From contig FR895492.1 of the NCBI GenBank assembly GCA_000434775.1, positions 129,520 through 175,625 on the forward strand: DNA of 46,106 bases, read 5' to 3'. The DNA is from Eggerthella sp. CAG:368. Lineage in GTDB: Bacteria; Actinomycetota; Coriobacteriia; Coriobacteriales; Eggerthellaceae. The notes below the pieces were generated by a model, which did no database searches, was not told the origin of the DNA, and worked only from the letters and a program-made list of their open reading frames with translations. This document shows, one piece after another, positions 1 through 7,710 of this stretch. The translations under genes and the position numbers were made by a program. Positions within the stretch are counted from its first letter, which is position 1, and each line of letters starts with the position of its first letter.

Positions 1-358
1 AAATAACAGTCATTGGAGCAGTGACGCCCTCTCCAAACGAATAGAAGGAACCTTGGAAATCGATTAAATTGCCTTCGATGTTTACGCCGAACAAATCGTG
101 CGCTTCATTTTCATATACGAAACATGCAATAAAAAGACTCGTTACCGAAGGAATAACCGTTTCGCCTTTGATGACGTTTTCAATCTTTAGGTTAATTACT
201 TCATTTTCCTTAACGAAAGAATAAAACATCGTGATGGTATCATCCTGCTTAAGAACAGGATGAATCTGAGCTAAGCGATAGCCCTTATCCTTATAATCCT
301 TGCAAGTATCAATCAAGGCATCTACGGTAATGGGCTGAAACGTTTGAATAAATTCCAT
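1..358 (-). CDS. echD: Ech-type hydrogenase 30-kDa (NuoC/EchD-like) subunit, partial
   Basis: This is the first 119 codons of a gene cut by the left window edge. My translation begins MEFIQTFQPITVDALIDTCK and contains ENEAHDLFGV, the signature of the 30-kDa subunit of complex I and group 4 [NiFe] hydrogenases. In that family the subunit braces the small and large hydrogenase subunits on the cytoplasmic side. The ATG lies just past the stop of the small-subunit gene, and the ribosome site (AGGGGGG) falls inside that gene's last codons, so the two are translationally coupled. Fourth position after A, B and C-like genes matches the echABCDEF order, hence the symbol. A formate-hydrogenlyase-like or other group 4 complex remains possible because the catalytic large subunit is outside the window. 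Confidence 0.8.
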   Translation of the reverse strand, partial: MEFIQTFQPITVDALIDTCKDYKDKGYRLAQIHPVLKQDDTITMFYSFVKENEVINLKIENVIKGETVIPSVTSLFIACFVYENEAHDLFGVNIEGNLIDFQGSFYSFGEGVTAPMTVI

Positions 359-359
359 G

Positions 360-803
360 TTAAGCCCCCCTCTTACCAGACTTAAGCTTATTGGCTTTTT
401 CTTCTAGAATAGCCAAACCTTCAACAACAGCATCAATAATAGCCTCTGGCCTAACAGCACATCCGGGTGCATAGACATCAACAGGAATTGCTTTGTCAAC
501 ACCACCTATAATGTTGTAACAATCCTTAAAAATGCCTGCGGTGCAAGCGCAAACCCCACACGCAATTACAACCTTTGGTTCAACCATTTGATCGTAAATT
601 TCTTTCACGACAGAAATATTGCGCTCATTGATTCCGCCCGTTACCAAGAAAATATCAGCATGTTTGGGATTACCAGTATTGATAATACCAAAGCGTTCAA
701 CGTCATAAAGAGGCGTCAGCGCGGCAAGAACTTCAATATCGCAGCCATTGCAGCTTGATCCATCGTAGTGAATAATCCAAGGAGATTTTGAAACATGAGA
801 CAT
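360..803 (-). CDS. echC: Ech-type hydrogenase small (NuoB/EchC-like) subunit
   Basis: This 147-aa protein is the small electron-transfer subunit that holds the proximal [4Fe-4S] cluster of group 4 [NiFe] hydrogenases and complex I. Visible ligands are C18 and C21 (GSSCNGCD), C85 or C87 (CGVCACTAG) and C115 (APGCAVRPE). The CxxC spacing at the first pair is the hydrogenase form; complex I has adjacent cysteines. Its length fits EchC, which is much shorter than classical hydrogenase small subunits, and there is no Tat signal, so it should sit on the cytoplasmic face. It starts at an ATG after GGAGGAACC, 9 nt downstream of the echB-like stop. It passes electrons from the EchF-like ferredoxin subunit (expected off the left edge) to the NiFe site. 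Confidence 0.88.
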   Translation of the reverse strand: MSHVSKSPWIIHYDGSSCNGCDIEVLAALTPLYDVERFGIINTGNPKHADIFLVTGGINERNISVVKEIYDQMVEPKVVIACGVCACTAGIFKDCYNIIGGVDKAIPVDVYAPGCAVRPEAIIDAVVEGLAILEEKANKLKSGKRGA

Positions 804-812
804 GGTTCCTCC

Positions 813-1694
813 TTACAGGTAAGCAAGCACGGCAATATTGATACCGCCGGCAATTAAAGTAACAATCCATGCAGACTTGAGAAGAGCCTGCCATTTTACA
901 CGAGCGAAGTTATTATCAATCCAAATCTCAAGAAAATAGACCAGAGCTAAAGCAATGATAACAACAGGAATACAAATAGGACTCGCCCAAACGAAGAACA
1001 GAGCAATCCAGGCAAGGAACAGAATGTTCTCACACCAGTGCATAATCTCAACCCATGCAAGAACCTTACCTGACATTTCTGTTGTTACACCCTTAACTAA
1101 TTCCTGGTGTGCATGATGTGAATAGGAAAGGTCAAAAGGAGACTTGCGGAGCTTGATGGTGAGAATGAAGAGCATACCAATAAACACACCAATCAATGGA
1201 CCAATGATTGGCTGCTCAACAAACAAAACAGTAGAGACATCAAAGCTTCCTGTCGCCATAAAGAAACCGATGCCGAGAAGAAGAACCATGGGTTCGTAAG
1301 CCATCACCTGAAGCGTTTCGCGATGTGCACCAATTTCAGCATATGACGAACGCGCAGCATAGGCAGCGACAATAAACATAAGCTCAGCAAGCGTGATAAC
1401 AAAAATACAGAGAAGAAGATTTCCGCCCGAGAAGAAAATACCTCCCGCAACGAATGTAAAGATAAGCGCAGTTGCAACAAACGTGCCAATCGCCGCGTTA
1501 ACTCCTACGTATTCCTTCTTTAAAAGCTTGCGAACATCATAGTAGGGCTGAAGTAAAGGAGGTCCAACACGACCTTGCATGCGCGCAGTAACTTTCCTAT
1601 CAAGACCAGCAAGAAGGCAGCCTAAAACTGATGCCACAATAGCGAATGCGATTGAAGCAAATAAAGTAATTAAGATAGTGTAAATCGTATTCAT
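813..1694 (-). CDS. echB: Ech-type hydrogenase membrane subunit (NuoH/EchB/HycD-like)
   Basis: This 293-aa polytopic membrane protein belongs to the NuoH/HycD/EchB family. It anchors the soluble hydrogenase arm to the membrane and helps couple electron transfer to ion pumping. It has about eight hydrophobic segments. Family motifs are seen near residues 33-60 (RKVTARMQGRVGPP, then a KLLKKE cytoplasmic loop), around residue 120 (EIGAHRETLQVMAYEP), and near 185-205 (SPFDLSYSHHAHQELVKG). The start is fixed by AAGGAGG about 5 nt before the ATG. It lies between the antiporter-like and small-subunit genes on the same strand with gaps under 20 nt, so it is one operon. Its length is typical of EchB. 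Confidence 0.88.
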   Translation of the reverse strand: MNTIYTILITLFASIAFAIVASVLGCLLAGLDRKVTARMQGRVGPPLLQPYYDVRKLLKKEYVGVNAAIGTFVATALIFTFVAGGIFFSGGNLLLCIFVITLAELMFIVAAYAARSSYAEIGAHRETLQVMAYEPMVLLLGIGFFMATGSFDVSTVLFVEQPIIGPLIGVFIGMLFILTIKLRKSPFDLSYSHHAHQELVKGVTTEMSGKVLAWVEIMHWCENILFLAWIALFFVWASPICIPVVIIALALVYFLEIWIDNNFARVKWQALLKSAWIVTLIAGGINIAVLAYL

Positions 1695-1710
1695 TGACGC
1701 CTCCTTTCAA

Positions 1711-3666
1711 CTAAAACATCATAATGACGCCGGTTGCAGCTAAAATAGCCCACAAGAATCCAACGACAATCAAAATCCAGCAAGCTAACGTACCAACGGG
1801 ATCGAGGCGTTTCTCGCCAAAATATCCATCGAGATACCAGTTACGCGAAGTGGCCTCTTGGGGCTGTGAGAGCGAATTGATAAAGGTACGATCTTTATCG
1901 TCCCTAAAGGTAACGCCAGCCATATAGGGCTCAACGCGACGCATGTTTGGCGACTTCTTTCGAAGTGCACCGAGGAAAAGTACAACCAAGCAAACAACCA
2001 TAATGGCAGATAAGAACAGATCATCATCCAAAATAGGCTGAATGCTAATACCTAAAACAGAACCAACATAGGGCTCAACCATATAGTTAGAGATAACAGG
2101 AATAAGTACGCAGGCTAAAACAGCCATTACCGCCATTAAGCCTGTGGCGAACCATTCACTTCGATGAACCGTATGCTCGATGTTGTCGGGTGAACCTGCA
2201 ATACCTACCAATTTACCGAGCCACTTTGCCCAGAACATAAAGGTTGCAGCCGAACCAAAAGCGAGCATGAGTAAGAGAGCAAACTGTCGCGTATCCACAA
2301 AGGAGATAAGCGTTGCCCATTTAGCAATCAACATACCAAATGGCGCGACGAACATAATCATGATCGCCACCATCATCATACGAGCTAAACGAGGCATCTT
2401 CATGAAGAGAAGATCCATGTCTTCAATGTCACGAGAAGCGATATGATGCTCTGCTGTTCCTACGCATAAGAAGAGTAAGCTCTTTGCAACAGCGTGGAAA
2501 ATCACCAAAAAGATTGCTGCCCAAATTGCTTCTGCCGTACCAACACCCGCACAAGCCGTAATAAGACCAAGGTTAGCAATGGTTGAATAAGCAAGAACAC
2601 GCTTGCCGTTTGATTGAGAAATTGCCAACATCGAACAAAGCAAGAAGGTAAGACCACCGATAAGAATGACCATAATCGAAGGAGCGAAAGAAACAGCATA
2701 AATTGGCGCACACTTAATAAGCAAGAATACACCTGCTTTAACCATGGTAGAGGAATGGAGCAACGCACTCGTTGGTGTTGGGGCAACCATAGCGCCAAGC
2801 AACCAGGTATGGAAGGGCATCTGAGCAGCCTTGGTAATACCTGCCAAACTCAAGCACATGAGCGGGAAAACCACCAGTGCAGGAGCAACGGTACCAAACA
2901 CAATAAAGTCCATGAAGTCGATACAATTAAATTCAATAACCAAGAAGAACAGTGCCGCAAGAAAAGCGATACCGCCAAGCAGGTTCATGATGATCTGACG
3001 AAATGAATTTCTGATTGCCTCTTCGGTTTTCGTAAACCCAATAAGCAAGAAGGAACAAACGGTTGTAACCTCCCATGCAGTAAAGAGCCAAATGAGGTTA
3101 TTAAAGAAGACAATCGCAAACATTGCTCCCAGAAATAAAAACATCAAAGCAAAAAATGTTGGGCGACGATCCTTCTGGTGAGGCAAGCCGTCAGGTGTGT
3201 GAGTTAAACCAAAATAAAAGTCATGCATGTACCCAATTGAGTATACGCAGATACCTGAACCCACAATACCAATAATCAAAACCATGATGAGCGAAAGAGA
3301 GTCAAGATAGAGCGCCCGTAAACAGGTAGCGTCATGCGCAAATCCAAACTCAAAAACCAAGGTTCCAGCAAGCTGGATAATGGCCAGAATAAGCGCCAAT
3401 GGGTTTTTGTACTTAACGGCATAACAGATAATCGTGATGCCGATGAGCACACTGACGCCTAAGCAGACATAATCAACGATATCGGATTGGAAATAAAAGT
3501 ATTGACCTGATGTTCCAAGATTCATTGCAACAATGGCAATAGATCCAATACCAATTATGGCAGCTGAGACACACACGATAATATTACGTGCAGTATTCTG
3601 CCTAATTACCAACAGCAGCCCAGCTACGATAATCGGAAATAGAACAAGAAATCCAATCATCTCCAT
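1711..3666 (-). CDS. echA: Ech-type hydrogenase antiporter-like subunit (NuoL/HyfB/EchA-like)
   Basis: This 651-aa membrane protein belongs to the Mrp/NuoL proton-translocating family and is the likely ion pump of the complex. Diagnostic segments include the glutamate helix WEVTTVCSFLLIGF and the lysine/histidine channel region around KAAQMPFHTWLLGAMVAPTP with LLHSSTMVKAG downstream; roughly 15 transmembrane helices are apparent. I start at the ATG followed by GAG ATG ATT, preceded by AAGGGGG. An in-frame start 21 codons upstream lacks a good ribosome site and would add a poor leader. It is the first gene of the operon, followed closely by the NuoH-like gene. The complex is expected to couple reduced ferredoxin oxidation with H2 formation and ion export, or the reverse. 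Confidence 0.87.
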   Translation of the reverse strand: MEMIGFLVLFPIIVAGLLLVIRQNTARNIIVCVSAAIIGIGSIAIVAMNLGTSGQYFYFQSDIVDYVCLGVSVLIGITIICYAVKYKNPLALILAIIQLAGTLVFEFGFAHDATCLRALYLDSLSLIMVLIIGIVGSGICVYSIGYMHDFYFGLTHTPDGLPHQKDRRPTFFALMFLFLGAMFAIVFFNNLIWLFTAWEVTTVCSFLLIGFTKTEEAIRNSFRQIIMNLLGGIAFLAALFFLVIEFNCIDFMDFIVFGTVAPALVVFPLMCLSLAGITKAAQMPFHTWLLGAMVAPTPTSALLHSSTMVKAGVFLLIKCAPIYAVSFAPSIMVILIGGLTFLLCSMLAISQSNGKRVLAYSTIANLGLITACAGVGTAEAIWAAIFLVIFHAVAKSLLFLCVGTAEHHIASRDIEDMDLLFMKMPRLARMMMVAIMIMFVAPFGMLIAKWATLISFVDTRQFALLLMLAFGSAATFMFWAKWLGKLVGIAGSPDNIEHTVHRSEWFATGLMAVMAVLACVLIPVISNYMVEPYVGSVLGISIQPILDDDLFLSAIMVVCLVVLFLGALRKKSPNMRRVEPYMAGVTFRDDKDRTFINSLSQPQEATSRNWYLDGYFGEKRLDPVGTLACWILIVVGFLWAILAATGVIMMF

Positions 3667-3857
3667 AGGTGTTCCCCCTTTTTCAGGAGCCAATAACAAA
3701 AATGCGACAGGTTTTTGCCGCTGTTTCACTTTAAAGCTTTATACGTTTCTGTGGCTTTTCGCGTCGCTTTGACCTGTCATTTGGTCGGTAAGTGGAGAAT
3801 CTATGATCGCAGAGGAGAGTCGTAAGAAAAAACAAAGTAGGGTTAAAGGCTTTTCTG

Positions 3858-3900
3858 AAAAAGAAAGGCGAGTTGGAAAACATTTGTTCTCTAACTCGCC
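3858..3900 (-). terminator. Intrinsic terminator after tRNA-Pro
   Basis: On the minus strand an 8-bp GGCGAGTT/AACTCGCC stem encloses a second paired segment (GAGAAC/GTTTTC) and is followed by TTTCTTTTTC. It begins 8 nt after the CCA end of the tRNA and separates it from the ech operon. Confidence 0.75.
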
Positions 3901-3908
3901 AGAAAAGC

Positions 3909-3985
<77 letters not shown>

Positions 3986-4045
3986 TTTACTGCTTAATGC
4001 AGCTTGAACATCATACTCATAAAGAAGAACTATTTCAAGGAATCC

Positions 4046-5266
4046 TTAGAAGAAAAGCTCAAGAGTTTTATCGAGTACTCGGTGAGCTAATACCTCTTTT
4101 TCCATAGGATCAACGTGCTCAACGTCTTCATTGGTTACAAACCAAATTTCATTTTCATCTTTCCCAAAGGCTTTATCAGGACCAACCTCATTAGCAACAA
4201 TCATATCAGCGGCTTTATTACGGAGCTTTTTGCGCGCATTTTCGATAATGTCATTGGTTTCTGCCGCAAAACCGACCACAATCTGGTCAACCTTGGCATG
4301 TGCAAGTGTTGATAAGATATCAGGATTTTCCGTCAGCGCAATGTTGGCAAGCTCTGAGTCATTAATGCCCTTTTTGAGCTTCTTGTTAGCTTCAGATGCA
4401 GGACGAACATCGGCAACTGCTGCAGCAAAAATACCAATATCACAAGCACTAAAAGCTTTGTCGGCGGCTGAGAGCATTTCGTTGGCCGTTTCAACATGAA
4501 CCATCTTTACGCCTTCAGGTTGAGGAAGGGCAACGGGTCCAGAAATAAGCGTTACATCTGCACCACGTTCAGCCGCAGCTTTAGCAATGGCATATCCAAA
4601 TTTCCCAGAGGAGCGATTGGAGAGATAACGAACAGGATCTATCGGCTCTACTGTTGGACCAGCCGTAATCATAATGCGTGTACCTTTAAGATCTTGCTTG
4701 AATTCAAGTTGTGCGTCTTCAGCGTCAAGCATTTTTACGACCTCTTCTGCGATAACAGAGGGATCAGCTAATCTTCCTTTCCCTTCTTCCCCACAAGCAA
4801 GATAGCCAGAATCCGCCTCAACAAAACTTATCCCCCGTCCACGAAGAATATCCATATTATGCTGAGTGGCGGCATTTTCGTACATGTGAACATTCATGGC
4901 GGGAGCAATAACCACTGGAGCCGTAGTGGCAAGGGCGGTAGTAGTAAGTAAGTCATCAGCTAAACCATAGGTAACTTTTGCCATAACATTTGCTGTGCAA
5001 GGCGCAATAAGAAACAAATCAGCTTCTTGAGCAAGAGAAATATGGTGAATTGGATCAGACGGATCATCAAACAATCCAATCGCAACGGGCTCATGTGTTA
5101 ATGCTCTAAACGTAAGAGGGTCTATAAAATGGGTAGCATGCTCGGTCATTACAACCTTTACACGAATCCCCTCTTTTTGAAGACATCTTACGATTTCGCA
5201 ACTTTTATAGGCGGCGATACAGCCGGTTACTCCAATAAGAACCGTTTTTTGTGTATGAGAAGTCAT
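4046..5266 (-). CDS. coaBC: Bifunctional phosphopantothenoylcysteine decarboxylase/synthetase
   Basis: This 406-aa enzyme makes 4'-phosphopantetheine for coenzyme A: CoaB joins phosphopantothenate to cysteine and CoaC decarboxylates the product. The N-terminal flavoprotein (CoaC, about residues 5-180) shows VTGCIAAYK, the catalytic His pair at 74-75 (PIHHISL), the APAMN motif at 121-125 and the substrate-clamp cysteine C158 in SGYLACGEEGKGR. The C-terminal CoaB half begins near residue 195 with ITAGPTVEPIDPVRYLSNRS and SSGKFGYAIA, followed by the nucleotide-binding KLKKG segment. The fused arrangement and length are normal for bacteria. The start is an ATG followed by ACT TCT CAT. It lies upstream of tRNA-Pro on the same strand and divergent from the CmpB-like gene. 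Confidence 0.96.
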   Translation of the reverse strand: MTSHTQKTVLIGVTGCIAAYKSCEIVRCLQKEGIRVKVVMTEHATHFIDPLTFRALTHEPVAIGLFDDPSDPIHHISLAQEADLFLIAPCTANVMAKVTYGLADDLLTTTALATTAPVVIAPAMNVHMYENAATQHNMDILRGRGISFVEADSGYLACGEEGKGRLADPSVIAEEVVKMLDAEDAQLEFKQDLKGTRIMITAGPTVEPIDPVRYLSNRSSGKFGYAIAKAAAERGADVTLISGPVALPQPEGVKMVHVETANEMLSAADKAFSACDIGIFAAAVADVRPASEANKKLKKGINDSELANIALTENPDILSTLAHAKVDQIVVGFAAETNDIIENARKKLRNKAADMIVANEVGPDKAFGKDENEIWFVTNEDVEHVDPMEKEVLAHRVLDKTLELFF

Positions 5267-5381
5267 TTTTTCCCCTTAAACGTAATGATTCATTCATTTT
5301 AGAGCATATATTTCACTTCTGATATAGTAGGTTAGGCATGTTTCAATGAAGCATTAAAAGAAATCAGGGATACTTTATTTC

Positions 5382-6122
5382 ATGAAAGACGTACTGTCCA
5401 ACACAATAATTATGGAAACGAAGCTCATAAAGAGCTTTATGGCGCAATTGGCACCACGCTATCTTCCTGTTGATTTCTTTCTTCTTTTTTGGCTCTTTAT
5501 TATTGGCTCAGTTATGGGACTTCTCATTGAGGATGTTTTTCATCTGGTCGTATATGGTGAGTGGGAAAGCCGTGCTGGACTTGTTTGGGGTCCGTTTTCT
5601 CCTATTTATGGAGTAGGAGCAGTAGTTCTAACCCTCTTTTTGAACCGTTTTTACTACACCCATAATCTTATTATTTTTCTGATTGCTATGGTATTAGGCT
5701 CAGTTCTTGAGTATTCGGCAAGCTGGATGATGGAAACGTTCTGGCACGCTATAGCATGGGATTACACAGGTACTTTTGGCTCTATCAATGGACGTACAAA
5801 CTTTATGTTTGGTGTTATGTGGGGAACGCTTGGCTTATTCTGGGTACGAATAATTCTTCCTCTCATTAAAAAAGCGGAAAACTTCGTTAATCAAGAGAGT
5901 ACTGGTTATAAAGTCACAAGCGCTATTTTGATAATCTTTATGACTTTTAATATTGTTTTTACTGTACTCGCGCTCCATCGTGAAGGACAACGCGTAGAAA
6001 ATATCCCTCCGGCAAACCAAATCGATGTACTGCTTGATGAGTGGTTTCCCGATGAATGGTGTCAGGAGCGTTTTCATAACATGACGGTATCGTCTGACGT
6101 AGGAAAAGAATCTAACACGTAG
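5382..6122 (+). CDS. CmpB-like putative ABC-transporter membrane protein (PF06541 family)
   Basis: This 246-aa integral membrane protein matches the widespread Firmicutes/Actinobacteria family annotated as putative ABC transporter permease. The conserved block is FWLFIIGSVMGLLIEDVFH, WGPFSPIYGVGAV, VLGSVLEYSASWMMETFWH and RTNFMFGVMWGTLG. Five hydrophobic segments are visible (about residues 31-51, 72-90, 95-113, 142-160, 177-200), then a charged cytoplasmic tail. No ATPase gene is nearby, so the transporter label is by family only and the substrate is unknown. The ATG at 5382 is preceded by AGGGA with long spacing; an in-frame ATG at 5412 has no better ribosome site. Its 3' end overlaps the convergent pseudouridine synthase gene by 11 bp. 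Confidence 0.8.
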   Translation: MKDVLSNTIIMETKLIKSFMAQLAPRYLPVDFFLLFWLFIIGSVMGLLIEDVFHLVVYGEWESRAGLVWGPFSPIYGVGAVVLTLFLNRFYYTHNLIIFLIAMVLGSVLEYSASWMMETFWHAIAWDYTGTFGSINGRTNFMFGVMWGTLGLFWVRIILPLIKKAENFVNQESTGYKVTSAILIIFMTFNIVFTVLALHREGQRVENIPPANQIDVLLDEWFPDEWCQERFHNMTVSSDVGKESNT

Positions 6123-7179
6123 AAAACGACGAAGTGTCGTTCAAACGATCGAAAGCATCCAAGGTATTGATATTTTCACCCGTATAGAGCGAATATACTT
6201 CTCTTCCTGCATCAGTTAACCCCATAGATCTCCCCTGAAGCTTGTGAAGCACCTCCTGTAAATCAGAAGGAACCTGAGCAACGAACTGAAGGGTTTCAAG
6301 TGTCCTTGGATGCTCAAACTCAATAAAGTAGGAGTGTAAAAACTGACGCGTTAAACCTAGATTGTCACTCTTTCCGGGAGTACCATAGGTTTGATCGCCT
6401 ACACACCAGTGTTTAATGTATTCCATATGAACGCGAATTTGATGCGTTCTCCCTGAATACAACTTGCATTCTATAAGCGAAAAGCCATTATCTTTTTGTC
6501 CTGCTTCAAAGCGTTCAAGTACTTTAAACGTTGTAACCGAAGAACGTGCCTGTGGTTTATCGGAAACCTGCATTCTTAAGCGATTCTTATCACTCCTGAA
6601 AATAGGCGCATCAATTAAACCTGTTTCGCTCGCAATGTTGCCGTGAACTAAACAGAGATACTTGCGGTTAACATTGCGAGAACGAATTTCATCCTGTAGC
6701 TCGTAACCAACTTCATCGTTTTTTGCACACAGCATAAGACCACTGGTATCGCCATCGAGTCTATGCACGATACCAGGGCGATCGTCGCCTTGAATATGTG
6801 CGAGATTTTCACGCCCATATCGGTAAATAAGAGCATTTGATAACGTACCTCCAGGATGTCCTGGAGAAGGGTGACAAATTAGTCCTGCCTGCTTATTAAG
6901 GACAAGAAGATCGTCATCCTCAAAAACAACGTCTAAAGGAATGTTTTCAGGTTCAAGAAAGACACGCTGCTCTTCTGCATATTCCTCATAAACAATAAAG
7001 TCGTTAGCAACAACGATGGTTTTTTTGGTTGGCTCATTACCATTCACAAACACTTTACCCGATTCGATCTGCTTAACAGCTTTACTCCGTGAAGGATACA
7101 AACCAGATTCAAAAAGAAATGAATCGAGCCGCATATCGGCATAATTTTCACTAACAGTTACAGATAATGTACGAGCCAT
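6112..7179 (-). CDS. RluD-family 23S rRNA/RNA pseudouridine synthase
   Basis: This 355-aa protein has an N-terminal S4 RNA-binding domain (about residues 16-60, RLDSFLFESGLYPSRSKAV) and a RluA/RluD catalytic domain. The catalytic aspartate is D142 in the motif RPGIVHRLDGDTSGL. Further family blocks are SGRTHQIRVHMEYIKHW and DQTYG. It isomerises specific uridines in 23S rRNA (RluD type) or another RNA; the exact site cannot be read from sequence, so no symbol is given. It follows lspA by 2 nt on the same strand, the common lspA-rluD pairing in Gram-positive genomes. The C-terminal 35 residues extend beyond the usual domain. Confidence 0.92.
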   Translation of the reverse strand: MARTLSVTVSENYADMRLDSFLFESGLYPSRSKAVKQIESGKVFVNGNEPTKKTIVVANDFIVYEEYAEEQRVFLEPENIPLDVVFEDDDLLVLNKQAGLICHPSPGHPGGTLSNALIYRYGRENLAHIQGDDRPGIVHRLDGDTSGLMLCAKNDEVGYELQDEIRSRNVNRKYLCLVHGNIASETGLIDAPIFRSDKNRLRMQVSDKPQARSSVTTFKVLERFEAGQKDNGFSLIECKLYSGRTHQIRVHMEYIKHWCVGDQTYGTPGKSDNLGLTRQFLHSYFIEFEHPRTLETLQFVAQVPSDLQEVLHKLQGRSMGLTDAGREVYSLYTGENINTLDAFDRLNDTSSFSTC

Positions 7180-7181
7180 AC

Positions 7182-7697
7182 TTATTCATCCTTAAGGGGT
7201 GGTTTAGCGTTCTTGAGTTGATATAAATACCCAATTGCCGCCAAAACAATTCCGCACGTAACACCAATATCAGCAATATTAAAGGTGGGAAAATTGATAA
7301 ATGTTGGCGTAATAAAGTCAACAACATAACCATACACCAAACGGTCAATACAGTTACCTATACCGCCAGCAACAAGTAAGCCTAGTCCCACCATTTCAGA
7401 GCCATTGGCCATCATGGATTCACGCCAGGCAAACACGCAAACTATCACGCAAACAACAATAGCAATCCCAGCAAGTATAGGAGTAGTGCCAGAAAAAGAG
7501 CCCCAAGCGGCTCCCCTATTGTGGACAAGATCAAACTGAAAAAGGTTCAGAATGTTCTGAACAATAACGTCACCAGTTTTGTAATTTGTATCAATGTAAA
7601 CCTTAGTAATTCTGTCCAAGATAATCCAAAAAAGCACGCACCCCACAAAAAGAGCGAGGTTACGTGCTTTTTTATTATTCATAGACAAATCAGTCAT
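7182..7697 (-). CDS. lspA: Lipoprotein signal peptidase (signal peptidase II)
   Basis: This 171-aa membrane aspartic protease removes signal peptides from diacylglyceryl-modified prolipoproteins. Seen are the LDRITKVY block, the HNRGAAWGSF block and the two catalytic aspartates in GGIGNCIDR (D118) and VVDFI (D127). Four transmembrane helices are apparent. The open frame extends upstream into ileS, but I start at the ATG of MTDLSMNNKK, 13 nt after the ileS stop, with AGG just ahead; a second ATG five codons later is possible. It lies between ileS and the pseudouridine synthase gene on one strand, as in many Gram-positives. Confidence 0.93.
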   Translation of the reverse strand: MTDLSMNNKKARNLALFVGCVLFWIILDRITKVYIDTNYKTGDVIVQNILNLFQFDLVHNRGAAWGSFSGTTPILAGIAIVVCVIVCVFAWRESMMANGSEMVGLGLLVAGGIGNCIDRLVYGYVVDFITPTFINFPTFNIADIGVTCGIVLAAIGYLYQLKNAKPPLKDE

Positions 7698-7710
7698 AAA
7701 ACCTAGCGTA

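Noticed and set aside
3667..3729. A 21-codon N-terminal extension of the EchA-like protein
   Set aside because: No good ribosome site; the next ATG has AAGGGGG ahead and begins directly with the first membrane helix.
1724..3772. Several open frames antisense to the hydrogenase genes
   Set aside because: They have no ribosome sites, mirror the codon pattern of the real genes and match no family.
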